15,000 bases of DNA from Bacteriovoracaceae bacterium UBA1511 (GTDB lineage: Bacteria; Bdellovibrionota; Bacteriovoracia; Bacteriovoracales; Bacteriovoracaceae). The stretch spans positions 1 to 15,000 of the forward strand of contig DCQT01000025.1 of assembly GCA_002323535.1 (NCBI GenBank). Direction: 5' to 3'. Below, one piece after another: positions 1-6,685 of the stretch (position 1 is the stretch's first letter; each line of letters opens with the position of its first letter). The notes under the pieces are model-generated. The model had not been told where the DNA came from and did not search any database. It saw nothing but the letters and a program-made list of their open reading frames with translations. The translations under genes and the position numbers were made by a program.

Positions 1-2086
1 GGAATACCATCTATCCCTCAAACCTCTTTTGGGAGGTGCAACTCTAGCAAACGAGCTTTTGATCAAAAACTTATGTACCTCTGATGGCATTACTCCTGAA
101 CAAGCTTACGTTCAAATTTTCAGAGGGAACACAACATGTGAGCAAGACTTCAACACTAGCGCAATTATTGTGGATGGAAACCAAGAAATAAAGATTTTTG
201 AGAACTTTAACATCGATGGCTTTAAGAACTGCAACCACAAAGAATTTATCAACATGTACCCATCCAAGACTTGCGAGGGACTGAACGTTTCCATTCACAT
301 TAAATGCGCAAATAACGGAAGAATGAATTTTCCCCACGAAAAAATAGAAACACTTTTTTTAGCGAAGAACCAAGTAAGTGGAACAGTCGATAACACCAGC
401 CAAACCCAAGGAATTCCCAACTTTTATGTATATGATGAAAATGCCCCTATCCCCAACGAAAAAACTAATTTTTTCACAGAAATTCTCGGTGAGAACTTAA
501 ATTTTTTAGAAAGTATTCAAATAGAAAACAGACCTGAAAAGATTCAAGAACGCTATACTGAGCTCAAACAAAATAATGTCTTTAACAACATACAAACTAT
601 TCAGGAGAGAGGTGTTAATAAATCGATTACCATTATTGGTGCGAGTTTTGATAACTCCCTAAATATAGATACTGAACGCAGTGGAACTGGGTATTATTTT
701 AATTCTCCTTTTTACAACACCCAAGCGGCTTGCGAAGAAAGCTACAACCAAGAAAATCTAACCATTTGGAGCCCTGATTCATCAAGTGGCACCTCTTATT
801 TTAGTATTTCCAATGTTTATCCGAACAACAACACAAGTATTTTCAAAGTCGACAATTTCTCCACCAACAGAAACGCTTACATTACTATAGGAGGGACAGA
901 CCAAGTTGATGCAATTAACGGTTTAAATTTTAATCTTAACAACGAAGAAGTTAATAAAAACTTGATGACATATGCTTGTGTGTTCAGACCTCAAAATCAA
1001 TTATGTCCAGAGAACTTCGCCTTTATCCCTGCAGATCCAGTGGTGGGTAGTAATGCATTTTGTATGCAAAAGACGCCCATAACGGAGGATTCTTTTGATT
1101 TTACCAACTGCTCAGAATCCACTCTAGGTAATGGCGATGAATATGTTGAATGTGATGGTAAATTCTTTAGAATTTATGATTTTCTCGGGTCAGCTAGTCA
1201 GGCCAAGCAAATAACGATACACAATAATTTTAGCTCCTTTAGAGATAAATGTATGAATACCACACACCCAAAAGGAGGCGCCCTAGGCGTTTATGGGTTA
1301 TTATCACTTAAAGAATACAAGGCTTTATACAGAAATATCGAAACATCAAACTACGGAACACTTTCTTATTATGGTGCGAGGCCTACAAGCGGCCCAAACA
1401 GCACTGTTGAATTATTCGTAAATACTAATTCAGAAGTTAACACATCCGATAGGATCGATTGTGAAAATAATTCAAACTGCACTAAAATTAATAACCCATT
1501 TACTTCTTGGATAAACCTGTTTGCCACTATTTATATCAGAAGAGCTTACTCAAATTTAATTCTAGATTACAAGGGTGAGCCCCTACCAACATCCCCTACC
1601 ACTCAAGAGCAAGAAGCTAATACATTATCAGCGTATTACAATGTAGATTCTGAGCCAACATGCGGAAGATTAGAAAGAGATGGAAGTGGTGCTCCAATTT
1701 CTGGTGCTTATGCTGAGGGAGAATATCAATTTGCTAAGGCATCGGCCAGTAATACGGTTAGTCTTTGCGAAAATAGAGACAACACAATTTTTATTCCTGA
1801 ATCAGGTAGCCTGGTTAAAATAAGTTGCTCTTCTGACGATGACCAGGATAAGTTTGATACTTATTCCCATTTAGCCTACTATATCTCCAACCAGGATAAC
1901 TCTGAAAACGATTGCCCCCTAGTTATTCCCTCAAAAAGGTTGTACGCTGACGTATGTTTACAAACAATAGATTCTCAACAAAGGGTTTGTTACAGCCCAT
2001 CGCAATTTAAATCAAAACCAACTGATTATCCAACTCCCCCAGGTAGTTCTAGCTTCTACACTGAGGCAAATCCAGTAAATAAGTAA
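1..2086 (+). CDS. Large Cys-rich, probably exported protein of unknown function (3' part; 5' end outside window)
   Basis: The reading frame is open from base 2 to a TAA at 2084-2086, giving about 694 visible residues. The TTG at 29 has no stop before it, so the gene almost certainly begins left of the window. The visible part has 20 cysteines and is rich in Asn, Ser, Thr and Tyr with little charge clustering, as in disulphide-bonded extracytoplasmic proteins. The signal peptide would lie off the edge. Bases 1004-1072 encode a segment beginning CPENFAFIP and ending FCMQK. It recalls the C-P-x-x-F-x-x-I-P ... G ... F-C-x-M-K entry motif of SUMF1/formylglycine-enzyme-like secreted proteins, but I see no convincing remainder of that fold, so the resemblance is only suggestive. 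The Pro/Ser-rich tail looks disordered. It converges on the FKBP gene. A surface adhesin or structural protein is equally possible; function is unknown. Confidence 0.8.
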   Translation, partial: EYHLSLKPLLGGATLANELLIKNLCTSDGITPEQAYVQIFRGNTTCEQDFNTSAIIVDGNQEIKIFENFNIDGFKNCNHKEFINMYPSKTCEGLNVSIHIKCANNGRMNFPHEKIETLFLAKNQVSGTVDNTSQTQGIPNFYVYDENAPIPNEKTNFFTEILGENLNFLESIQIENRPEKIQERYTELKQNNVFNNIQTIQERGVNKSITIIGASFDNSLNIDTERSGTGYYFNSPFYNTQAACEESYNQENLTIWSPDSSSGTSYFSISNVYPNNNTSIFKVDNFSTNRNAYITIGGTDQVDAINGLNFNLNNEEVNKNLMTYACVFRPQNQLCPENFAFIPADPVVGSNAFCMQKTPITEDSFDFTNCSESTLGNGDEYVECDGKFFRIYDFLGSASQAKQITIHNNFSSFRDKCMNTTHPKGGALGVYGLLSLKEYKALYRNIETSNYGTLSYYGARPTSGPNSTVELFVNTNSEVNTSDRIDCENNSNCTKINNPFTSWINLFATIYIRRAYSNLILDYKGEPLPTSPTTQEQEANTLSAYYNVDSEPTCGRLERDGSGAPISGAYAEGEYQFAKASASNTVSLCENRDNTIFIPESGSLVKISCSSDDDQDKFDTYSHLAYYISNQDNSENDCPLVIPSKRLYADVCLQTIDSQQRVCYSPSQFKSKPTDYPTPPGSSSFYTEANPVNK

Positions 2087-2111
2087 AAAAAGCCCCTCAC
2101 ATTGAGGGGCT
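2085..2111 (-). terminator. Intrinsic terminator of the tyrS-to-FKBP operon
   Basis: A perfect 9-bp inverted repeat, AGCCCCTCA (2091-2099) and TGAGGGGCT (2103-2111), closes a 3-nt loop. Read on the minus strand it is followed directly by about seven T residues (the A-run 2085-2091), the classic intrinsic form, 28 bp after the FKBP stop. Read on the plus strand the stem is followed only by TAAACTTAG, so it should work less well for the convergent gene that stops 4 bp before it. Confidence 0.85.
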
Positions 2112-2139
2112 TAAACTTAGCGATTTATTTTTTCAGTGA

Positions 2140-2883
2140 TTAATTTTTCTTTTTCTTAGATGGCTTTTTTGGAGACTTTTGAGAAACCTTTTTTGCATCA
2201 TCTTTAATTGAGAATAACTCAACATCAAATACTAATGTAGATCCACCAGGAATCTTAGGAGGAGCACCTTGATCACCATAAGCAAGATCACTTGGGCAGA
2301 CCAATCTAATTTTTCCACCTACGCCTACGAGCTGCATCCCTTCTGTCCAACATTTAATAACTCTATTTAGAGGAAAAGAAATTTTCTTTTTACGCTCAAC
2401 AGAGGAATCAAAAACTTTACCGTCAATTAGCGTTCCATGATAATGAACTTCTACCGTATCTGTTGCTTTTGGCTTGGCCCCAGAGCCTGGCTTTAAAACT
2501 TTGTAGCCAATACCCGAAGCAGTTTTCTGCCCGCCATCTTTTGAGACAAATTTTTCAAGATAAGCTTTACCCTCATTTTTAAACTTATCTGTGTTTTTTT
2601 CCATTCTCGCCCTAAAAATGCCCTGAACCTTGCTTCTATAGGTAGCAATATCGATATCTTTATTTTCTTGGCCCTTAGCAGAGTCCCTAAGACCTTGAAC
2701 GATCATATCAATTTCATTATCTTGTAAGTCTACAGCTTTTAACCTTGACCCCATTAATACACCCATTGAATAAAATGTTTTATCGTCTTCTGATTTAGGT
2801 GTGACGGATTTAGTTGATTGCTTGTTACAAGCACCAGTCAATGCCATTGCACCAAGCATCCCAAGTGTTGTTATTTTTTTCAT
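2140..2883 (-). CDS. FKBP-type peptidyl-prolyl cis-trans isomerase lipoprotein (Mip/FkpA-like)
   Basis: Catalyses cis-trans isomerisation of X-Pro bonds, probably as an envelope folding factor or chaperone. The 247 residues start with a short signal peptide ending ALTGAC, with Cys19 as likely lipidation site (a near-consensus lipobox). A helical FKBP N-terminal dimerisation region follows (about 34-127), then an FKBP domain (about 128-226). The pocket residues expected for the family are present: DGKVFD, Trp179, the AYG motif with Tyr202, and Phe219 in the last strand. The residue before the pocket Trp is Cys178, paired in sequence with Cys196 (LVCPSD), as in many periplasmic proteobacterial members; a disulphide is plausible. 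The end is a Lys-rich tail (about 227-247) of unknown role. The start is set by an AAGGAA site about 6 nt before the ATG. It is the last gene of the tyrS run, 72 bp after the phosphatase gene, so it may also have its own promoter. Confidence 0.95.
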   Translation of the reverse strand: MKKITTLGMLGAMALTGACNKQSTKSVTPKSEDDKTFYSMGVLMGSRLKAVDLQDNEIDMIVQGLRDSAKGQENKDIDIATYRSKVQGIFRARMEKNTDKFKNEGKAYLEKFVSKDGGQKTASGIGYKVLKPGSGAKPKATDTVEVHYHGTLIDGKVFDSSVERKKKISFPLNRVIKCWTEGMQLVGVGGKIRLVCPSDLAYGDQGAPPKIPGGSTLVFDVELFSIKDDAKKVSQKSPKKPSKKKKN

Positions 2884-2918
2884 TTATACTTCCTTGTTTA
2901 GTTAAAACGCACTTTATT

Positions 2919-2924
2919 ATTATA
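2919..2924 (-). promoter_or_regulatory. Possible -10 element for the FKBP gene
   Basis: The minus strand carries a perfect TATAAT in the 72-bp gap between the phosphatase and FKBP genes, about 35 nt before the FKBP start. The hexamer 17 bp upstream (ACTAGA) is a poor -35, and the surroundings are very AT-rich, so this may be chance. Confidence 0.25.
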
Positions 2925-2955
2925 TTTTAATTTATTTTGACTCTAGTTATCAACT

Positions 2956-3723
2956 CTATAGTTTAAAAGGAACTAAAGCGTCGTAGCGAACTTTTCTTTT
3001 CTCTTCCCCTGTCTGCTTGAAATTTCCTTTATAAACAGCTCCTTCCCAGTTTCCGTACATCGCATTTGGTAAAACTATAAACTTAGAGCCAAAACGGTTT
3101 TTATTATCATCAACTAATGAATTTCTTTTATCGACATCATTTAGCTCAAAAATTTCACTAAAATCACCTAGGTTATCACCCATAAGGAGAGCGATCCTAT
3201 ATTTCTTTAAAACCTCATCACGGCGTTCTGTTTTTGAAGAAGTATTAGTTCTACACATGACATGCTTTGGATTTACAGGAAATCCCACCGCCAGAAGGTT
3301 TTTAATTGTGGCTTCATGCCCAATTTGTTTTCTGTTTGTAATATAAAAAACAGCAACGCCTCTTTTATTAGCATAGTTTAAAAAATCAACGGCACCAGGC
3401 AGTGGCTTCGCTTCAGCAGCATCAATCCATTCTCTCCAACCGTCAGGGTAGCTCGTATTTGTTAATATTCCACGCGCTTGAAATGGTGAATTATCAAGTA
3501 CAGTTTCATCAACATCAACGACAATAGCAAGTGGCTTTTTATTTTTTCTTCGTAATTGTTTCTTCAACTCAATCTTGGCGATATTAAATGCTTGATAGCT
3601 TAAAGCTTTTGCCTCTCCTGCTTTTTGAGCCCAAAGAGTCGCCATCGTTAAATGATCTTGCCCGCTTTGGTGTGCACACGAAATAAAAACTAGAGCAAGT
3701 AAAAGTGTCGAAAGTTTTTTCAT
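2956..3723 (-). CDS. HAD-superfamily acid phosphatase / 5'-nucleotidase lipoprotein, e(P4) family
   Basis: Predicted lipoprotein phosphatase of the class C (P4) acid phosphatase family, which dephosphorylates nucleotides and other phosphomonoesters on the outer surface or in the periplasm. The 255 residues begin with a signal peptide ending in FISC (Cys16 likely lipidated; Phe at -3 is not ideal). Motif I is VVDVDETVLDNSPF, with nucleophile Asp70 and acid/base Asp72. Motif II is YITNR with Thr129, motif III is Lys164, and motif IV is MGDNLGDF with Asp183 and Asp187. All four signatures of the DDDD class are intact and the length is normal. An AGGAGAG site lies just upstream of the ATG. The gap to rnhA is 14 bp, so the two are almost certainly co-transcribed. 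In predators or scavengers this would fit uptake of nucleosides from released nucleotides, which is inference. Confidence 0.93.
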   Translation of the reverse strand: MKKLSTLLLALVFISCAHQSGQDHLTMATLWAQKAGEAKALSYQAFNIAKIELKKQLRRKNKKPLAIVVDVDETVLDNSPFQARGILTNTSYPDGWREWIDAAEAKPLPGAVDFLNYANKRGVAVFYITNRKQIGHEATIKNLLAVGFPVNPKHVMCRTNTSSKTERRDEVLKKYRIALLMGDNLGDFSEIFELNDVDKRNSLVDDNKNRFGSKFIVLPNAMYGNWEGAVYKGNFKQTGEEKRKVRYDALVPFKL

Positions 3724-3737
3724 TTTTCTCTCCTAAA

Positions 3738-4403
3738 TTATAAACCGACCTGGTCCAAGGCCTTATTTGCTAATTGATCACAAAGTTCGTTTTGAGGATG
3801 GCCTGAATGACCTTTAACCCAAAACAAATGAACCCCACCAAGCTTTTCATTTAGATCATCAAGTTGTTTCCATAGCTCTAAATTTTCAGGTTGTTTTCCA
3901 TCTGCTTTTTTCCAACCTCTTTTTTTCCAGCCATAAACCCAACTCTTTAATCCATCAACAACATATTTTGAGTCACTGACAAGAAGAATATCGGAGCTAA
4001 TATATTCACTCAAATTTTCCTCAATAGTCTTTAGACCCTCAATGGCACCCATGAGTTCCATCTTATTATTTGTCGTATTAAACTCAACTCCGCTTTTTTG
4101 AAAGATAAACTCATTAGACCTCACTTGAGCAACTGCTCCCCAAGCTCCTGGGCCAGGGTTTCCACGACAAGCACCATCACTAAAAACAACTATTGGCTCG
4201 TGAAATTTTTCTGCGACTGATGGAAGAGGATATTTAATTCCCCCTGTATTCGCCGGCGCACTATCAACTGTAAAAGCATCGCACCCCTCGGCCCACTCAA
4301 TAACTCTATCAATTGATTCTACTACAGAGCTAAGCCCATTTTCAGTTTCTCTAGCTATCGATCGAATAGCCTCTAAAGCTTTTAATGCTTGATTTTTTTT
4401 CAT
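3738..4403 (-). CDS. rnhA: Ribonuclease HI with N-terminal extension
   Basis: Endonuclease that cuts the RNA strand of RNA-DNA hybrids. The catalytic set is complete: Asp76 (FSDGA), Glu116 (NKMEL), Asp144 (SDSKYV), the flexible-loop His199 (KGHSGHPQNE) and Asp209 (CDQLAN). The basic handle around WKKRGWKK (159-166), which binds the hybrid, is also present. The core occupies residues 70-221, matching the roughly 155 residues usual for bacterial RNase HI. About 69 extra residues precede it: a predicted helix (1-40) and a Pro/Gly linker. They do not resemble the hybrid-binding domain of eukaryotic RNase H1. The ATG overlaps the tyrS TGA by 4 bp (ATGA). No clear Shine-Dalgarno is visible, so translation is probably coupled to tyrS. 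A shorter protein starting inside the extension is not supported, since no in-frame ATG lies before the core. Confidence 0.95.
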   Translation of the reverse strand: MKKNQALKALEAIRSIARETENGLSSVVESIDRVIEWAEGCDAFTVDSAPANTGGIKYPLPSVAEKFHEPIVVFSDGACRGNPGPGAWGAVAQVRSNEFIFQKSGVEFNTTNNKMELMGAIEGLKTIEENLSEYISSDILLVSDSKYVVDGLKSWVYGWKKRGWKKADGKQPENLELWKQLDDLNEKLGGVHLFWVKGHSGHPQNELCDQLANKALDQVGL

Positions 4404-5641
4404 GAAAAAACCAACTTTAGAAATTTTCTTTTCCCAACTTTTAATATTTTTTGATCAAAAGTATTATCAATATTCATCGATGGATCTGTCACTTTATCCC
4501 CATCAATAAAGCTTACAGCACCCTGATCAAGGAGCCTCCGCCCTTCTTTTTTTGAAGGAATGAGGGAACCTTTTATCATTAAATCCAAAACAGAAACAGA
4601 CTCACTCACCTGCAACTCAGGTATTTCATCCGGAACATTTTTTTTCTTAAATACATTTTCAAACTGCTCACGCATTTTTGCGCCAGTCTCAGCTCCATGA
4701 AAATAGCTAACTACTCTTGACGCCAAACTCTTCTTTGCTTCATTTGGATGTAAGTCTCCCGACTCCAGGTCACTTATGATTTTAGATGCCGTTAAATGAT
4801 CCATCCCCGAAACATATTTGAAATACTCTGGCATTAACTCGTCTGGGATACTCATAATTTTTCCAAATTTATCAAAAGGCTCATCAAGAATTCCTATATA
4901 ATTATTAAGACTCTTGCTCATCTTTTGAGAACCACAGGTACCAGTAATAATTGGTAGAAGCATGGCTACTTGAGGACGCATACCTTTATTTTTTTGATAG
5001 TCTCTACCCATGAGTACATTAAACCTTTGGTCAGTCCCTCCAAGCTCCACATCTGCTTTTACATAAACCGAGTCTATCCCTTGAAGTACAGGATAAAATA
5101 ACTCATGAAGCGAAAGACTGTTACCCTCATCTAGCCTATTTTTAAACGTATCATGGCCTAAAAGTTTGGCCACAGTCGTTTGCCCTGCCCAAAGTAAAAG
5201 ATCTTTTAATCCGACCTCTGAGAACCACTCTGTTTGATAGCAAACTTCAGTTTTTTCTGGATTTAAAACAGTAAAGATTTGCTCCATATATTTTTTTGCG
5301 TTTGATTGCACAGTAACTGAATCAAGCGGTGGCCTGGACTCATTTTGACCACTAGGGTCCCCGATACTCGCTGTATAGTCGCCTATAATCACCACACCAA
5401 TATGGCCAAAGTCTTGAAACTGACGCATTTTTCTGTAGGGAACTGTATGGCCTAAATGAACATCTACAGAAGTTGGATCAATTCCACATTTAACCCTAAG
5501 AGGCTGTCCCACTTTAATTGAGTGACGTAGCATTTTTCTAAAGTCATCCTCTGGCGTAATCTCCGAAACGCCAAATGCCAAGGCTTCCCATTGACGGTTA
5601 AACTCTTGCTCTTGAACATCATTAAGTTCGATATCGCCCAC
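4400..5641 (-). CDS. tyrS: Tyrosyl-tRNA synthetase, KMSKS type
   Basis: Class I aminoacyl-tRNA synthetase that charges tRNA-Tyr in the cytosol. The 413 residues contain the HIGH signature as HLGH (62-65), the GDYTASIGDPSG segment, the tyrosine-pocket region GGTDQRFN and the signature loop KMSKS (240-244). A C-terminal S4 RNA-binding domain follows (about 351-413, with SKKEGRRLLDQGAV). Length and the KMSKS loop match the longer bacterial TyrRS branch (TyrZ-like) rather than the E. coli/Geobacillus branch, which carries KFGKT. The start is GTG at 5639-5641, chosen because AAGGAGG (5649-5655) sits 7 nt upstream and the protein begins at the expected place. It is the first gene of the run and overlaps rnhA by 4 bp. 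No T-box-like leader is visible in the 134 bp upstream. Confidence 0.97.
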   Translation of the reverse strand: MGDIELNDVQEQEFNRQWEALAFGVSEITPEDDFRKMLRHSIKVGQPLRVKCGIDPTSVDVHLGHTVPYRKMRQFQDFGHIGVVIIGDYTASIGDPSGQNESRPPLDSVTVQSNAKKYMEQIFTVLNPEKTEVCYQTEWFSEVGLKDLLLWAGQTTVAKLLGHDTFKNRLDEGNSLSLHELFYPVLQGIDSVYVKADVELGGTDQRFNVLMGRDYQKNKGMRPQVAMLLPIITGTCGSQKMSKSLNNYIGILDEPFDKFGKIMSIPDELMPEYFKYVSGMDHLTASKIISDLESGDLHPNEAKKSLASRVVSYFHGAETGAKMREQFENVFKKKNVPDEIPELQVSESVSVLDLMIKGSLIPSKKEGRRLLDQGAVSFIDGDKVTDPSMNIDNTFDQKILKVGKRKFLKLVFS

Positions 5642-5722
5642 TTAAATTCCTCCTTCCGAGTCTCACGGATTATGCCTTAAAAACAGATATTTGACTAATC
5701 TAAAATAATAAAAGAAAACCCC

Positions 5723-5751
5723 TTACCCAACGAGACTTTACTCGTTATTAT
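5723..5751 (+). promoter_or_regulatory. Candidate promoter with operator-like dyad before the M14 carboxypeptidase gene
   Basis: A weak -35-like TTACCC (5723-5728) and a TATTAT -10-like hexamer (5746-5751) are 17 bp apart. The spacer holds a perfect 6-bp inverted repeat, AACGAG (5729-5734) and CTCGTT (5741-5746), around ACTTTA. A repressor bound there would block the promoter. It is not followed by a T-run, so it does not look like a terminator. In the same divergent gap the minus strand has a CATAAT hexamer that could serve tyrS, without a good -35. Both promoter calls are weak; the dyad itself is plainly visible. Confidence 0.3.
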
Positions 5752-5784
5752 AGTAAACAATCTAATCAACTTAGGATGACAGTA

Positions 5785-6462
5785 ATGAATTTTACCCAAT
5801 TAAAATCTGGAACCAGCGTTGAGGGTGAAGAAATTAAAGCTTATAAAAGTGAAGAAAAGTCTGAGAGTTACAATTACCTCATGGCCGGTGTTCATGGAGA
5901 TGAAGTTGAAGGAGTTTACCTCTTAAAAAACCTCTTTGACTGGCTTCAGGATGAGGATCAACAAGTCTCAGCACCATTTATTATTATTCCTGTTTTAAAT
6001 GTTGATGGATATAGAGCTGGAACAAGAACTAACTCTCATGGAGTTGATTTAAACCGTAACCTTCCCTCAACCCACTGGGTCTCTAAAGCAAGGGATAAAA
6101 AGTATTACCCAGGGACTAACCCTCTATCTGAACCTGAAAATCAATTTCTTGTAAAAATATTTGATAAATTTCCACCAAAATTTATTTTAACTCTTCACTC
6201 TTGGAAGCCAATGGTTAACTACAATGGTGATGATTGCCTTAAGTATGCCCAAATAGTATCTAAATATAACAACTATCCTCTAGTTGCGGATATAGAGGGC
6301 CATCCTACTCCCGGCAGTCTCGGGGAGTTTGGGCCTGAAAAATATAATGCTCAAGTCTTAACTTTTGAGGCTCCCCTTATAAGTGAAAACTTAACCCTCG
6401 AAAACATATGGCAAGAAAATGAGATCGCCTTAAAGTCTCTAATCAAAAGTGACTTAATGTAA
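5785..6462 (+). CDS. M14-family zinc carboxypeptidase, murein peptide amidase (MpaA)-like
   Basis: Metallocarboxypeptidase. The small single-domain form without signal peptide resembles MpaA, which cuts the gamma-D-Glu-diaminopimelate bond of murein tripeptide in the cytosol during wall recycling. The zinc site is complete: His37 and Glu40 (GVHGDEVE) and His138 (LTLHSW). The substrate-binding NR pair lies in GVDLNRNLP (Asn90-Arg91), and the catalytic Glu195 in LTFEAP. At 225 residues it is close to MpaA length. An ATG at 5776 would add three residues, but its upstream AGG touches the codon. The ATG at 5785 has AGGA (5773-5776) at the ideal 8-nt spacing, so I chose it. It is a single gene, divergent from tyrS and 223 bp before the giant protease. 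The family is sure; the murein substrate is inferred. Confidence 0.9.
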   Translation: MNFTQLKSGTSVEGEEIKAYKSEEKSESYNYLMAGVHGDEVEGVYLLKNLFDWLQDEDQQVSAPFIIIPVLNVDGYRAGTRTNSHGVDLNRNLPSTHWVSKARDKKYYPGTNPLSEPENQFLVKIFDKFPPKFILTLHSWKPMVNYNGDDCLKYAQIVSKYNNYPLVADIEGHPTPGSLGEFGPEKYNAQVLTFEAPLISENLTLENIWQENEIALKSLIKSDLM

Positions 6463-6480
6463 TTGTCCGGACTTTCGGCT

Positions 6481-6513
6481 TAAATTCCCCCTAAATTCCC
6501 CCTAAATTCCCCC
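6481..6513 (+). repeat. Three perfect tandem copies of an 11-bp unit
   Basis: TAAATTCCCCC occurs at 6481-6491, 6492-6502 and 6503-6513 without mismatch, followed by TAA. The unit is about one helical turn, so bound proteins would align on one face. Because 11 is not a multiple of 3, the repeated TAA gives a stop in all three plus-strand frames just after the M14 gene. The complementary strand has three G5 runs. It could be a regulator binding array, a slippage-prone tract or chance expansion; the sequence alone does not tell. Confidence 0.95.
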
Positions 6514-6685
6514 TAATCAAACATTAGTATTTTGATCACTTAGAAGTATCGATGACCTGCTTTGATTTGTATTTCAAGTACTTACAGCATGTAAATAATT
6601 CACAATAACCACAAAAGTCATCCCCTTTGTTCATCTGAGTTTATTATCAAATATGTTGATCTAGAAGCTGACTCAGGAGATTTGA
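6514..6685 (+). promoter_or_regulatory. Dyad-rich leader upstream of the giant metalloprotease
   Basis: No gene is seen here. The stretch carries four small perfect dyads: ATCAAA-N9-TTTGAT (6516-6536), AAGTACTT (6576-6583), TTACA-N3-TGTAA (6582-6594) and ATCAA-N5-TTGAT (6646-6660). A TATGTT hexamer at 6652-6657 could be a -10, but its best -35 (TTGTTC, 6627-6632) is 19 bp away. The ribosome site AGGAGA (6675-6680) is strong and fixes the start at 6686. No clear terminator for the M14 gene is visible between 6463 and 6685, so read-through into the protease gene is possible. Confidence 0.35.

Noticed and set aside
29..31. TTG as the true start of the left-edge gene
   Set aside because: The frame stays open to base 2 with no stop. 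The bases before TTG show no ribosome site and code plausibly, so the gene is simply cut by the window edge.
2091..2111. Hairpin as a full terminator for the left-edge plus-strand gene
   Set aside because: On the plus strand the stem is followed by TAAACTTAG rather than a T-run, so strong termination is supported only for the minus strand.
4233..4244. TTTAATTCCCCC inside rnhA as a fourth copy of the 11-bp unit
   Set aside because: It differs from the unit, lies inside a conserved gene 2.2 kb away and is isolated, so chance similarity is the simpler view.
6481..6513. CRISPR or G-quadruplex reading of the 11-bp repeats
   Set aside because: There are no spacers and the units are far too short for CRISPR. 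Only three G-runs are present on the minus strand, one short of a standard intramolecular quadruplex.
6646..6660. FNR/CRP-type site ATCAA-N5-TTGAT
   Set aside because: FNR boxes read TTGAT-N4-ATCAA. Here the half-sites are in the opposite order with a different spacing.
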